Counted from the stretch's first letter, positions 26,699-36,983 are shown. The stretch is DNA of 64,000 nucleotides from Gemmataceae bacterium (GCA_003136315.1 PLDW01000518.1:1-64000), one strand, 5' to 3'. Numbers and translations are program-made. Notes: generated from the sequence alone by a model not told the origin.

Positions 26699-27388
26699 AT
26701 GCGATTCAAGTATGTTCTCGGCTTGGCCTGCGGCCTGGCGTGGTCTCCTTCGCTCTCTGCACAGCCGACCAAGACTCCAAAACCTCCTCCGCAAGCGCCC
26801 CCCAATCGGTTTCAAGCCGCACCGGCTACCCTTTATCCGATACCGCTGTACCGGATGAACGACGTGAGTAAGTCACTGAACCTCACAGAGAATCAAATCG
26901 GCAACCTGAATAAGCTGACCGATCAAACGCAAGCCCGCTATCACGATGACTACACGAAAATCGGGACACTCAACGAGACCGAGCGAGCCGCTCGCCTCCA
27001 GGATTTGCACCGCCAATACAACACTGACTGGAACAAGGGTGCCCAGGGCATCTTCAACGATACTCAGCGGAGCCGCTACCAGCAGGTCAGCCACCAGTAC
27101 GGCGGCTTCAACACCTTCTACGATCCGGAAGTGCAGAAGCGATTAAATCTGACTGCTGCTCAGATGAACGGGCTGGGCGAGCAAGCGGAATGGAGTAACC
27201 AGCAGATGCAGGATATTAATCGCATGGGAGCTATGGACGCCACCAAGGGCACACAGATGTACCGTGATTACTGGACGCAACGTCAGGAACGCTTCAACAA
27301 GTTTCTGACTCCGGAACAGCAGAAGGCATGGGGCGAGATGACCGGGGAACAGTACACTTTCCAGCCGACATTCGTTCCGTCTCGCTGA
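26699..27388 (+). CDS. Secreted hypothetical protein with helical repeats
   Basis: The 229-aa protein starts at ATG 26699 after GGGAG. Residues 1-21 form a signal peptide (MRFKYVLGLACGLAW.., cleavage likely after SLSA). A Pro-rich linker is followed by two Gln-rich helical segments that each begin with a similar motif, VSKSLNLTENQIGNLNKL and VQKRLNLTAAQMNGLGEQ. This resembles periplasmic Spy/LTXXQ-like proteins, which bind unfolded proteins or metals. That link is only a resemblance. It stands alone just before the mobile elements. Confidence 0.72.
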   Translation: MRFKYVLGLACGLAWSPSLSAQPTKTPKPPPQAPPNRFQAAPATLYPIPLYRMNDVSKSLNLTENQIGNLNKLTDQTQARYHDDYTKIGTLNETERAARLQDLHRQYNTDWNKGAQGIFNDTQRSRYQQVSHQYGGFNTFYDPEVQKRLNLTAAQMNGLGEQAEWSNQQMQDINRMGAMDATKGTQMYRDYWTQRQERFNKFLTPEQQKAWGEMTGEQYTFQPTFVPSR

Positions 27389-27429
27389 GGCGGCAAATTT
27401 CATTCGTACTGGAGCCAGGAGAATTTTTT

Positions 27430-27562
27430 GTAACCGTTCACGGGTCGAAGCCACATGATTTCAAGGCGTTTTCCGTGACACACGGGTGTCAATTGGCCCA
27501 AAAACAGGGTATCGCTCGTGGAAAAGCCTTGTTTTCAAGCAGTTCGACCCGTGAACGGTTAC
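27430..27562. mobile_element. 133-bp IS66-type MITE with 8-bp target duplication
   Basis: The element has perfect 20-bp inverted ends (GTAACCGTTCACGGGTCGAA) and is flanked on both sides by AATTTTTT (27422-27429 and 27563-27570). That is the 8-bp target duplication expected of IS66-type transposition. Inside, TTTCAAGGCGTTTTCC and its imperfect complement extend the palindrome. It encodes nothing. It lies 12 bp from the end of a full-size IS66 element with related ends. Confidence 0.85.
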
Positions 27563-27574
27563 AATTTTTTTCTG

Positions 27575-29044
27575 GTAACCGTCCAGGGCCCTGATCAGTA
27601 GTCAACTTGCCGGCAGCGGATCATTTCGCCAATTTCTCCCTATGATTTCGTCACCGCCAATACCGGAGTCGCTGTGGGCCGAGCTATCGCCAGCCGCCCG
27701 AGCGGCCGTATTGACATTGGTCTCGACCTTCGAAGCTCGGATCGCCGGTCTCGAAGCCCGGTTGAATCAGAACTCCTCGAACTCATCGATCCCTCCGTCG
27801 GCTAATCCGTCGCATGCCAAGCCGGCCCCGCCCAAGACACCCCCTGGTCGCACCAAGGGCGGGCAAGTTGGCCACTCCAAAGCTGAGCGTGTTCTGCTGC
27901 CCCCGGATGTGATCGTCCCCTCAAGCCGACCCGGTGCCACTGCTGTCGGCATCGCTTGGCTGGAGACGACCCCGAACCATTGGTTCACCAGGTCCACGAG
28001 ATTCCTCAAATCCGTCCGCACGTGACCGAGTATCGCCAGCACCGCTTGCCCTGCCCTGAGTGTGGGACTCTCACAACGGCTGAACTCCCGGTGGAGGTGG
28101 ACGGAGGGTTCGGACCAAGAACCCAAGCCGTCGTCGCTCCGTTGGGTGGCTCCTGCCGACTGGGCAAGCGGGCCATCAGCCAGATACTCGCCGATGTGTG
28201 CGGGATGCCCATTAGTCCGGCCGCTGTGTGCCCTCGAACGCAAGACAGCGGCGGCGTTGGAGCCGATCGCGTCCGAGGCACTGACGTACACACGCTCTCA
28301 GCCGGCGAACGTGGACGAGACCGGCTGGAGGGAGGGGGTGGACCGGGCCTGGTTGTGGGTCGCGGTGACCGCCTTGGTGACTGCCTTCCTGATCCGCCTG
28401 ACACGGGGACGGGCGGCGTACGATGACCTGGCCGGGGGTTCATCGTCGATCAAGACGACTGACCGATACGGGGTGTACACTCACCTGCCGGCCGACCAAC
28501 GCCAGGTGTGCTGGGCTCATCTGCGTCGAGATTTCCAGGCGATGATCGATCGGAACAATGCGGGGTCGAAGGTTGGTGAGGAGTTGCTCATCCATGCAGA
28601 TATCCTCTTCGACCAGTGGAACCGGGTCCGGGACGGGACGCTGACCCGTCGGGGGTTCTGGTCCCACTACGGCTCGTATCTCCAGGCAGAGGTGTGCGCC
28701 TTGCTGGACCTTGGGACAAAGTGTGGCTGCCTCAAGACGGCCGGTGTGTGCCGAGAGATCCTGGCAGTTGAGGCATCGTTGTGGACTTTCGCCCGAGTCG
28801 ATGGGGTGGAGCCGACCAACAACGCTGCCGAGCGGGCTCTGCGTCATGCGGTCTGCTGGCGAAAGACGAGTTACAGGACCGACTCCGAGGGAGGGAGTCG
28901 TTTTGTCGAGCGAATCCTGACAGTGATTGCCTCCTGCCGTCAGCAAAAGCGAAATGTTCTCTCATTCCTCTGCGATGCGGTTCTGGCCGCTCGGGCCGGG
29001 ACGAAGCCACCCTCGCTACTCCCGCAGGTGGCGTGAACGGTTAC
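27575..29044 (+). mobile_element. IS66-family insertion sequence
   Basis: The left end GTAACCGTCCAGGGCCC and the complement of the right end GTAACCGTTCACGCCAC match at 13 of 17 positions. The only gene is an interrupted transposase (tnpC-like); the accessory tnpA/tnpB genes are absent. Flanking 8-mers do not match, so the target duplication is lost or the element recombined. It truncates a YihY-like gene on its right. Confidence 0.82.
27642..29036 (+). pseudogene. IS66 transposase, twice frameshifted
   Basis: The first frame gives the IS66 N-terminus (LEARLNQNSSNSSIPPSANPSHAKP). The middle, in another frame, has the zinc-finger-like LPCPECGTLT and the AISQILADVCGMPIS segment. The original frame then resumes with NVDETGWREG, QVCWAHLRRDFQAM and TNNAAERALRHAVCW, which cover the DDE catalytic core. 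Shifts lie near 27920 and 28230 and compensate each other. No slippery heptamer was noticed at either point, so decay is more likely than programmed frameshifting. Confidence 0.85.
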
Positions 29045-29047
29045 AGT

Positions 29048-29262
29048 TCAACGACCGTGTTTGCCGTAAGGAGGAGCAGCGTGATACCTGGTATAAACCG
29101 GCCAAGGTCGTTGCTGAATGTTGCCAGGGCAGTGGTGACTTCGAGCAAGAGCAAGAAGAGAATCCAAACACCAGTACCAGGCTGAAGGACAGGAACGGAT
29201 CCCGGTTAATGCCCAAGACCCCTCGGACGGGCTTCGGTTTGACGTCTCCTCTCGTGTTCCGC
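29048..29262 (-). pseudogene. YihY/BrkB fragment cut by the IS66 element
   Basis: On the minus strand the frame reads EFQDGRNTRGDVKPKPVRG and DPFLSFSLVLVFGF. After a shift, LEVTTALATFSNDLGRFIP follows, and a stop codon is formed where IS66 begins. This aligns with ELQDALNTAWGVQPKPGRG, DRFLSFGMVLVVGF and TTALAAFSGYLGG of the intact YihY protein at 38004-38903. Both ends of the gene are missing. Confidence 0.75.
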
Positions 29263-29527
29263 CCATCTTGGAACTCCTTGGGCTGGAGATCATGACGACG
29301 GTGGCACTCCATCAGCAAGCCGCGCGGCTCGTGGGCAGGGCATGGCAACACAGATATCGCGGGCCGATTCAGAACTCCCCTGGCGTCGCAATTCGACCCG
29401 ACTTATGCTGATACTACCGCAGGCTGGCCAGGTCCGGAGTACTCCACTATGTTGAGGCGAGCGCAATCGGTTGCGCCCGCTGCCGGACCGTGTTTACAGT
29501 GATGCACGAACGTCCACGAGCGACCGC
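29263..29527. other. Spacer upstream of RsbRD-like kinase
   Basis: No supported gene. It contains the faded upstream flank of the YihY relic and the 5' region of the kinase at 29528. Confidence 0.5.
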
Positions 29528-31132
29528 ATGAGCACCAAGCCCGCGCAGCTCCGGTCCGAGCCTCACAACATTGTCGGGACGGCGATACTCCGGGACACCG
29601 GGGTCATTATCGAGCGGTGGGCACGCCGGGCCGCCGAAGAGCAGCCGTCCGCGCAGCGCGTCCACCACGACGTCCTACTCGACCACCTGCCGACTTTTCT
29701 CTGGGAACTCGGTCGTGGACTCGCCGAAGCGCACGGCCAGGATCCCTTCCGTCACTGCCGGACGGCTAACGCCCACGGCGACCAGCGATGGGAGACAGGG
29801 TGGTCGGTCGAGGAGGTGGTCCGGGACTATCAACTCCTCCGGGTCGTCGTGACCGAATACCTCGACGAGACAATCGGCCGGCCGCTCCACACCCGGGAAG
29901 TAATGGCCCTCGGCGTGTTCATCGACGATGCCATCGCCTCAAGTGTCGCGGCCTATCTCGGGTGCCAGAACGCCGTCGGTGCCCCCGGCGAATTGGCTGG
30001 ATCGTCCGGGGATCCCGACTTGGAAGACCTCCTCGGAGTCCTCGCAGTTCTGGGACACGAGCTCCGGAACCCCCTGGCCCCGCTCGGCAACGCGCTCCAG
30101 ATCCTGAAACTCTCCGGGGGTGACCAGACCACTGTCGAGCAGGCAAGGCTCCTGATGGAACGACAGTTCCACGTCATGACGCGGTTAGTGGATGACCTCC
30201 TGGATCTCCCTCGGCTCGTCCGCGGAAAAATGCGGCTCCAACCGGAACGGCTCGATCTCGTCCGCCTCGCACGGGATGTCGTCGATGACCGCCGGGGGGC
30301 GTTCGAGGAGGCGGAGATCGGAATCACTCTCGATGCCCCGGCCGGGCCAGTGTGGACCACGGGTGACATCTCGCGACTGAGTCAGGTGCTGGGGAACCTT
30401 CTTGGCAACGCCCAAAAGTTCACCAACCGGGGCGGAGAGGTTCGGGTGTGGCTCGCGTCCGAGGTGGACCGGAGGGTCGCGATACTCGGGGTTCAGGATA
30501 CCGGCATCGGCATCGACCCCGTCGTACTCCCCAACGTGTTCGACGCCTTCGTCCAGGCAGACCGATCGGTCGAACGAAGCCGTGGCGGGCTCGGCCTGGG
30601 CCTGGCCTTGGTGAAGGGGATCGTCGAGTTGCACGGCGGGGCGGTGCGAGCGTCGAGTCGGGGACCGGGGACTGGGTCCGAGTTCGTGGTCGAACTTCCC
30701 CTGATCGACCTCTCCACTGGCGATCCCGTTCCTCAGCGCCCAGGTGGTGACGCGATTGCGTCGCGGCGGATAATGGTGATCGAGGACAATCGGGACTCGG
30801 CAGAGAGTCTCAAACTGTTGCTGGAGATCTACGGACATCAGGTGGCGGTCGCGGGCTCGGGGTCCGAGGGGGTGGCTCTCGCGACGGCCACGGCTCCGGA
30901 CGTCGTGATCTGCGATATCGGTTTACCTGGGATGAGCGGACACATGGTGTGCGCTGAGTTGAGAAAACTCTCTGCGCTCGCCAAGACGCTCTTTGTTGCC
31001 CTGTCGGGACATCCGCCGGACGGGGTCGAGGCGGAAGTCAGCGGTGGATTTGATATCTACCTGCTTAAGCCCGTCGAACCGGCCCGCTTGGCCGAAGTGA
31101 TTAGCACCCACCCGGCCCGGGACGGCCAATGA
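29528..31132 (+). CDS. Hybrid histidine kinase with RsbRD-like N-terminal sensor
   Basis: The 534-aa protein (ATG 29528) begins with a helical domain (IIERWARRAAEEQ, HHDVLLDHLPTFLWELGRGL, about 20-150) that resembles the RsbRD N-terminal sensor fold of stressosome-type proteins. HisKA ([13 protein letters not shown], about 180), HATPase (NLLGNAQKF, DTGIGID, GGLGLGLAL) and a terminal receiver (VIEDNRDSAES with VICDIGLPGMSG, about 415-530) follow. The HisKA H and receiver D are both present, so intramolecular relay is possible. The protein is cytoplasmic. A receiver gene (31184-31639) lies convergent, 51 bp away. Confidence 0.9.
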   Translation: MSTKPAQLRSEPHNIVGTAILRDTGVIIERWARRAAEEQPSAQRVHHDVLLDHLPTFLWELGRGLAEAHGQDPFRHCRTANAHGDQRWETGWSVEEVVRDYQLLRVVVTEYLDETIGRPLHTREVMALGVFIDDAIASSVAAYLGCQNAVGAPGELAGSSGDPDLEDLLGVLAVLGHELRNPLAPLGNALQILKLSGGDQTTVEQARLLMERQFHVMTRLVDDLLDLPRLVRGKMRLQPERLDLVRLARDVVDDRRGAFEEAEIGITLDAPAGPVWTTGDISRLSQVLGNLLGNAQKFTNRGGEVRVWLASEVDRRVAILGVQDTGIGIDPVVLPNVFDAFVQADRSVERSRGGLGLGLALVKGIVELHGGAVRASSRGPGTGSEFVVELPLIDLSTGDPVPQRPGGDAIASRRIMVIEDNRDSAESLKLLLEIYGHQVAVAGSGSEGVALATATAPDVVICDIGLPGMSGHMVCAELRKLSALAKTLFVALSGHPPDGVEAEVSGGFDIYLLKPVEPARLAEVISTHPARDGQ

Positions 31133-31183
31133 CCTGGATAGAATGAAACCTGAAGCGCGTCGCTATTAACCTTCCACGGAATA

Positions 31184-31639
31184 TCACAACAACTCGGCGC
31201 GGCGGAGGGACTGCTCGAAATGCGTGAGGGCCTCGCGTAGTTCCTCCCAATCGATCGGTTTCACAAGGTGGAGGTCGAACCCCGACGAAGTGGTCATTTC
31301 CCGAACTGAGTCCACTCCGTGCGCGGTTACGGCGACGAGGTAACACGCCCGACCGCGCTGCCATGCCCGCAGTCGTCGCGCGACCTCGCACCCGTCCATT
31401 CCCGGCATGTTAAAGTCGATCAGACAGACGTCCGGCCCAAACCGTAGTGCCCCAGCGAGCGCAGACACGCCGTCATAACACGCCACCGCCTCATATCCGT
31501 ACAGGCTGAGTACCATAGCTGCCGAGTCGGCCGCGTCACGATGATCATCGACGCACAAAACCCGTACGGGTCTGGCAGGAATCTCACGAATTTCGTCCCC
31601 GACCTGAGCCCGTGGCCGGCCGTCCTGCGGGGCGAACAT
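31184..31639 (-). CDS. Stand-alone receiver-domain response regulator
   Basis: A 151-aa single receiver. The start ATG 31639 has GGAGGT 6 nt upstream and is preferred to the track start at 31702. Motifs are VLCVDDHRDAAD, the phosphoacceptor strand DVCLIDFNMPGMDG, and LHLVKPID. It is close in sequence to the receiver at 46421-46897 (shared ACYDGVSALA and LIDxNMPGM). No output domain is present, so it is probably a phosphorelay intermediate or protein-interaction switch for the nearby orphan hybrid kinases. Confidence 0.88.
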   Translation of the reverse strand: MFAPQDGRPRAQVGDEIREIPARPVRVLCVDDHRDAADSAAMVLSLYGYEAVACYDGVSALAGALRFGPDVCLIDFNMPGMDGCEVARRLRAWQRGRACYLVAVTAHGVDSVREMTTSSGFDLHLVKPIDWEELREALTHFEQSLRRAELL

Positions 31640-32345
31640 CGCTCGACCTCCAACGTCCCGCAGGACGGCCTCTCCTCCGCCACAGCGTTTTCTCATCCCC
31701 ACGGCGGGGGAGAGTGGCAGCGCAGAATCGATTTCACATCCTGTTGACTTCCGGGGCCGGGGGCAGGGTCCAACCCGAGCATATCCTTACTGGCAGATGG
31801 TCTCCGCAAAACGGAGGCCGCGATGGGGGCTCTTTCAAGAATCCCCTCTCGCTTGCTCCGATCGGGTGGCTCCCCTGAGATGAAGCCGCTCGCACTCGTC
31901 TTGTCACCCCACCCCTGATGCGGCATGTTGGCCGACAGGAGTTGGGAGAGGTTGGGTGGTCACGACCACCCGTTTTCGGATTGCGCTCGTATGATTCAAG
32001 TGGACCGACCCTGTGCGAGACTTCTATCGACTGCCTGGCGGTTCCCTGCCATCAAACATGCAGGTCAGGGACTCGATCCACCGGTCATCGCTTCCCTACA
32101 GCCCTGGGTGTGCCCGATCGGCCCAGGATCGAGGAAACTTATGGTTGGGCGGGCAGACGCGTTAACAGTCAATTGCAGATACCTAGTAAAGTTTTGGGGG
32201 ACAACGGCTTGCGACGAATCGGTGGCTTCACCCCGGAGTCGTACACTTCCGGGCTCAAAGCTCCATCCTCCTGAAAATCCAGGGGATCATGTGAAACATC
32301 CGTAAATCTGTCTGATTGACCCGCGGTGTACTGTTAGGGAACCCG
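31640..32345. other. 700-bp gene-free region
   Basis: This spacer between the divergent receiver gene and the hybrid kinase holds several overlapping ORFs with no protein-like character. I see no repeat or RNA gene in it. Confidence 0.5.
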
Positions 32346-35300
32346 ATGAGCGGCGAGACGGCCAAGATCCTCATAGTCGACGATGACCCAGCGAACCTCC
32401 TGGCCCTGGAGGCCATTCTCGGGAACCTGGGCGAGCCCCTCGTCAGGGCGAACTCGGGGGAAGAAGCGCTGCGGTGCATCCTGGCCGACGACTTCGCAGC
32501 TATTCTCCTGGACGTCCGGATGAGTGGTATGGACGGGTTTGAGACCGCCCGGCTCATCCGTGGTCGTTCCCGCTCGCGGCACACCCCGATCATCTTCTTG
32601 ACCGCCTGGGAGAGCCCGAATTTTCAGCTCCGGGAGGCCTATGAGCTCGGAGCCGTGGACTATCTGGTGAAACCACTCATCCCGGAGGTGCTGCGTGCTA
32701 AGGTCGCGTTCTTCGTCGAGTTCTTTCGCCAAGCCAGAGCCCTCAGACGGGCCGAGCGAGACGCCGCCGAGGCGGCCGTAGCCCGTCGGCAAAGGTTCCT
32801 CTCCGACCTCGGGGACGCCATCCAGCCACTCTCTGATCCTGCCGAGGTGATGGCCGTGACGGCCAGGCTCCTTGGCCGATATCTGACTGCCAGTCGGTGT
32901 GCATTCGCCCAGGTCGAGGCCGACTCCGACCGGTTCGTCATCCGCCACGACTATTTCGACGGGTGCCGGTCGGCGGCCGGAGATTATCCCTTATCCCTCT
33001 TCGCCCCTCAAGCGGTGGCCGTCTTGCGGACCGGGCGTACGCTGGTGGTCCGGGATGCGGACCGAGAGCTCGAGCCAGGCGACGGGGCCGAGATGTTCAA
33101 CGCTGTCGGGGCCAAGGCGATGGTCTGCTGCCCACTCGTGAAGTCTGGGCAACTCACTGTGATAATGGCCATCCACCAGACTACGCCCAGGAACTGGACG
33201 GCCGAGGAGATCAGTGTCGTCGAGATGGTCGTCGAGCGGTGCTGGGCATACCTGGGGCGGGTCCAGGCCGAGCGACGGTTGCGGGAGAGTGAAGAGAAAT
33301 ATCGGGCCATCGTCGAATCCACCCCCGAGTGCGTGAAAATCGTCTCCCCCGACGGGACGCTCCTCGACATGAACCCGGCCGGTCTGCGAATGATCGGGGC
33401 GGATGGGCCGGGAGAGGCCGTTGGACGGTGCGTCTATGACTTGATCGCCCCCGAGTACCGGGACGCCTTTCGGGTGTTGAACGAACAGGTTTGCCAGGGC
33501 AAGAATGGCCTCCTGGAGTATGAGATCGTGGGGCTCCGCGGCACCCGCCGGTCGGTCGAGACCCACGCCGTCCCGCTCCGTGATGCCTCGGGAAGCATAA
33601 CCCAACTGGCGGTCACTCGTGACGTCACTGCCCGGCGCCGGGCCGAGGCTGAACTACGCCAGAAACAGGCGGAACTCACCGACTTTGTGGAGAACGCGAC
33701 CGTCGGCCTCCACTGGGTCGGGCCGGACGGCACGATCCTCTGGGCGAACAAGGCAGAGTTCGCGCTTCTCGGGTATGACCTGGACGAGTACATCGGGCAC
33801 AACATCGCCGAGTTCCACGCCGACCCACCGGTCATTGAGGACATCCTTTGTCGGCTCACGAATAATGAATCGCTCGATTCGTACGAGGCGCGCCTGCGGT
33901 GTAAGGATGGATCCGTCCGGCACGTGCTTATTAGTTCGAGCGTCTATCGTGCGGACGGGGAGTTCCGCCACACTCGTTGCTTCACTCGCGACATCACCGA
34001 CCGCAAGCGGGCGGAGGAGGCCCTCGTCGAGAGCGAGGATCGGTTCCGGACGCTTGCCAACTCGATCCCCCAACTCGCCTGGATGGCCCGCCCCGACGGG
34101 CACATTTTTTGGTATAACACGCGGTGGTATGAATACACCGGAACAACGGCGGCGGAGATGGAGGGGTGGGGCTGGCAGAGCGTCCACGATCCGTCCGTAC
34201 TCCCGGGCGTACTGACCCGATGGACCGCATCCATCGCCAGCGGGGAGCCCTTCGACATGGTCTTCCCGCTGCGGGGTAAGGACGGCCGGTTTCGCCCGTT
34301 CTTGACCCTGGTGATGCCCTTACGGGACGCGACCGGACAGATAATTCGGTGGTTCGGCACGAACACAGACATCACCGTCCAGAAAGCTGCCGAGGAGTTC
34401 TTGCGGGAGGAGGGTCATCGGAAGGACGAATTCATCGCCATGTTCGCCCACGAATTGAGGAACCCCCTGGCCCCGATCGCAAATGCCGTTCAACTTCTGA
34501 CCCGACGCCAGGACGGAGTCACCCTGGAGCGCGCCAGGCAGATCATCGACAGGCAGGTACGACAACTTTCCCACATTGTGGACGACCTCCTGGATCTCTC
34601 CCGAGTGTCGCGCGGTAAGATCGTGCTGCGGCGGGAGCGGGTGGACCTTGCCGATTTGGCCCGGACGGTTGCGGGAGACGCGGCCGGTGGGTTTGAAGCG
34701 GCGGGGCTCGCGCTCACGATCGATACCCCCGAAACCCCTGTCTGGGTCGAGGGCGATCGAACCAGGCTCACGCAGGTATTCGGGAATTTGCTTGGGAACG
34801 CCCAGAAGTTCACCCCAGTTGGGGGGCGTGTGTCGGTCAACGTGTCGGCGCAGGGCGCGGAGGCAGTCGTTACAGTCCGGGATACGGGGACGGGAATTGA
34901 CCCGGATCTGCTCCCCCGCCTGTTCGTGCCATTTTCCCAGGCCGACCAGGGGCTCGCGCGGAGCAGTGGGGGGCTCGGGCTCGGGCTTGCTCTCGTGAAG
35001 GGGTTGGTCGAACTCCACGGCGGAGCGGTGAAGGCTGAGAGCAGTGGAGTCGGTAGGGGCGCACTGTTCACTGTTTTTCTGGCTCGGGCCGACGAGCCAG
35101 GGGCTGTCGCCAGAACCGTCCCAAGCGTGAGTCAGGTGCCGAAGGTGGCTCGGCGGCTCCACGTGCTGGTCATTGAGGACAACCGGGATTCGGCGGACAG
35201 TCTGAAGATCCTTCTGGAACTCTGCGGTTGCGAGGTGACCGTCGCCTACACGGGACCAGACGGGCTTGCAGCGGCCAAGGCCATCCGGCCCGACCTCGTG

Positions 35301-35513
35301 CTCTGCGACATCGGGTTACCCGGAATGAGCGGATACGAGATCGCGCGTGAACTCAGTTCCACTCGAACGGATAAGGAGCCATTTCTGGCTGCCCTGACGG
35401 GGTACGGTCGGGACGAGGATCGAGAACGGGCCGAGGCGTCGGGGTTCGACTGTCACTTTGTCAAACCAATGGACCCCGCGGCCCTCAATCGTCTCCTCGC
35501 AGGAGTAGGGTGA
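32346..35513 (+). CDS. Hybrid histidine kinase, REC-GAF-PAS-PAS-PAS-HisKA-HATPase-REC
   Basis: A 1,055-aa protein from ATG 32346. The leading receiver (7-120; ILIVDDDPANL, AAILLDVRMSGMDG, YLVKPLIPEVLRAKV) is a clear paralogue of the leading receiver in the 1,523-aa kinase. A GAF (about 150-310), three PAS domains (about 320-445, 450-570 and 575-700), His[12 protein letters not shown] (about 708), HATPase (NLLGNAQKF, GGLGLGL) and receiver VIEDNRDSAD/LCDIGLPGMSG (about 940-1055) follow. Its kinase-receiver end is closest to the kinase at 29528. It is cytoplasmic with no effector domain. Confidence 0.92.
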   Translation: MSGETAKILIVDDDPANLLALEAILGNLGEPLVRANSGEEALRCILADDFAAILLDVRMSGMDGFETARLIRGRSRSRHTPIIFLTAWESPNFQLREAYELGAVDYLVKPLIPEVLRAKVAFFVEFFRQARALRRAERDAAEAAVARRQRFLSDLGDAIQPLSDPAEVMAVTARLLGRYLTASRCAFAQVEADSDRFVIRHDYFDGCRSAAGDYPLSLFAPQAVAVLRTGRTLVVRDADRELEPGDGAEMFNAVGAKAMVCCPLVKSGQLTVIMAIHQTTPRNWTAEEISVVEMVVERCWAYLGRVQAERRLRESEEKYRAIVESTPECVKIVSPDGTLLDMNPAGLRMIGADGPGEAVGRCVYDLIAPEYRDAFRVLNEQVCQGKNGLLEYEIVGLRGTRRSVETHAVPLRDASGSITQLAVTRDVTARRRAEAELRQKQAELTDFVENATVGLHWVGPDGTILWANKAEFALLGYDLDEYIGHNIAEFHADPPVIEDILCRLTNNESLDSYEARLRCKDGSVRHVLISSSVYRADGEFRHTRCFTRDITDRKRAEEALVESEDRFRTLANSIPQLAWMARPDGHIFWYNTRWYEYTGTTAAEMEGWGWQSVHDPSVLPGVLTRWTASIASGEPFDMVFPLRGKDGRFRPFLTLVMPLRDATGQIIRWFGTNTDITVQKAAEEFLREEGHRKDEFIAMFAHELRNPLAPIANAVQLLTRRQDGVTLERARQIIDRQVRQLSHIVDDLLDLSRVSRGKIVLRRERVDLADLARTVAGDAAGGFEAAGLALTIDTPETPVWVEGDRTRLTQVFGNLLGNAQKFTPVGGRVSVNVSAQGAEAVVTVRDTGTGIDPDLLPRLFVPFSQADQGLARSSGGLGLGLALVKGLVELHGGAVKAESSGVGRGALFTVFLARADEPGAVARTVPSVSQVPKVARRLHVLVIEDNRDSADSLKILLELCGCEVTVAYTGPDGLAAAKAIRPDLVLCDIGLPGMSGYEIARELSSTRTDKEPFLAALTGYGRDEDRERAEASGFDCHFVKPMDPAALNRLLAGVG

Positions 35514-35684
35514 GACTGATCGCTTCGGAGAACCTCGACCTTCTCAAGGTGCCCGGCCGAATCGGTTGCGTCGAAGAGAGCCCCTCCTTTGCCTGCATGC
35601 CCGTCATCTTATCCACATCGGCGGTGTGGTCCCCTGGCCAATTGGGCCGGTGCCGTCTGGTAAACAGTGGCACATCGTGGCACA

Positions 35685-36467
35685 TCAGGGAGTTTTCGTC
35701 TTGGGATTCTTCCTCGGCATAGTCGAATTGCCGGTGCCGCCCGACCTCTTCCCACTCCCACCGCGAGCACGCTTGTTCGCCGGGCTCCCCCCGACTGCCC
35801 CGCCGGATGTCCCTGAATACGCCTCGACTTCCTCCTCGCCGGCCTCGTCCAGCGGCTCCATTTCTGGGCCGCCCGCTGACTGTTCCAGGTTCACTCGATC
35901 GGGTGCCCCGCCCCCGATGTTGGTTCCCGCAAGGCCACCCACGGCGGTGCCCCCGCCCGGTGTGCCTGCGGCGTGAACGTCGTCCGACGCGCTGCCCAAC
36001 TCCTGGCCGACAACCCGGTCACCCTTCAGGCTCAGACCCTCGTGTCCCGATGCACCAAGCCATCCCGTGGGACGACCATCGTTCAAGTTGACAAGCCGTC
36101 CCGATTGAACCCGCGTTGCGCAGGCCACGCAATGGCGAGCATAAGGGAGGGCATCGAGCCGCTCGGGGACGATGCCCTTGCCACATCCCTCGCATGTCCC
36201 AAAGACTCCGCGGTCGAGGCGGTCCAATGCCGCCGCGACCTCGTCGCTGAGGTAGGACTCGTTCTCCAACAGGGTTGCCCCGAGTTCCTGGTTATACGCC
36301 TCGCTCCCCACGTCCGCGAGGTGGACCGGGGCGTTCGATAGACCACCGGCGGCCTCGCCTCCGGTTGGGGTGCTGACTTGATCGATGAGGCCCGCGACCG
36401 TTCCCCCGAGGCGGGTTGCCATCGCCTGGAGGCTGTTCCGATACCTCTTGATGTTCGCGCCAGTCAT
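35685..36467 (-). CDS. TraR/DksA-type zinc-finger protein with Gly-rich tail
   Basis: The 260-aa protein has a helical N-terminus and a C4 zinc finger with C92, C95, C113 and C116 in the TraR/DksA arrangement (TCEGCGKGIVPERL, ARHCVAC). Classical DksA binds the RNA polymerase secondary channel. Here the coiled-coil tip residues cannot be assigned, so an RNA polymerase role is uncertain. The C-terminal 120 residues are Gly/Ser/Pro-rich, acidic then basic, and likely disordered, unlike the roughly 150-aa standard DksA. It stands alone and is convergent with the preceding kinase. Confidence 0.8.
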   Translation of the reverse strand: MTGANIKRYRNSLQAMATRLGGTVAGLIDQVSTPTGGEAAGGLSNAPVHLADVGSEAYNQELGATLLENESYLSDEVAAALDRLDRGVFGTCEGCGKGIVPERLDALPYARHCVACATRVQSGRLVNLNDGRPTGWLGASGHEGLSLKGDRVVGQELGSASDDVHAAGTPGGGTAVGGLAGTNIGGGAPDRVNLEQSAGGPEMEPLDEAGEEEVEAYSGTSGGAVGGSPANKRARGGSGKRSGGTGNSTMPRKNPKTKTP

Positions 36468-36983
36468 CGCACCGCTCCTCTCATGAAGTCATTCCCGAAG
36501 CGGCGGGTCAGTACAGCATCCCCCGTGCCAGGTCACTTGGCCATCATTCGCATACCCTTCCTATTCCTCTGGCAAGAGATAACTTTTCCCGGCTGTGGGA
36601 ATCTGTATGCCCGGCGGGAAACGTGCCAGCCTCGACTCTCTTGCTATCCCCTGCAAATTCCTGTTTTCATCGCTTCGGTATGAAGAGTGGAAACCTCTCG
36701 GTCCGAACGGAACCCCTCTCGCCCGCGGGAGGTCACGAAGAACGCCACGCAACACCCTCCTCGTCGGAATACTGTCCAGAAGACTCGGCCAGCCCCTCCT
36801 CGCCCGGTTCCCGAACTGCTTCTGGAAATTGCGTACCAGCTCCACGTAACGAAGGTCGTGAAGAGGCCGGTTGCCTCCGGCCGCCTGCTCCGAAGTTGAC
36901 TTCAGGCACGCCCCTTGCTTCTCACTTCGAGAGCCGGGTCAATAAACCCGGCAATAGGATACGATCATTTACGGAGAGACGTC
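36468..36983. other. Spacer, no gene seen
   Basis: 516 bp between the zinc-finger gene and the LEA-like gene. The ORFs here are low-complexity and overlapping, and none is convincing. Confidence 0.5.
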
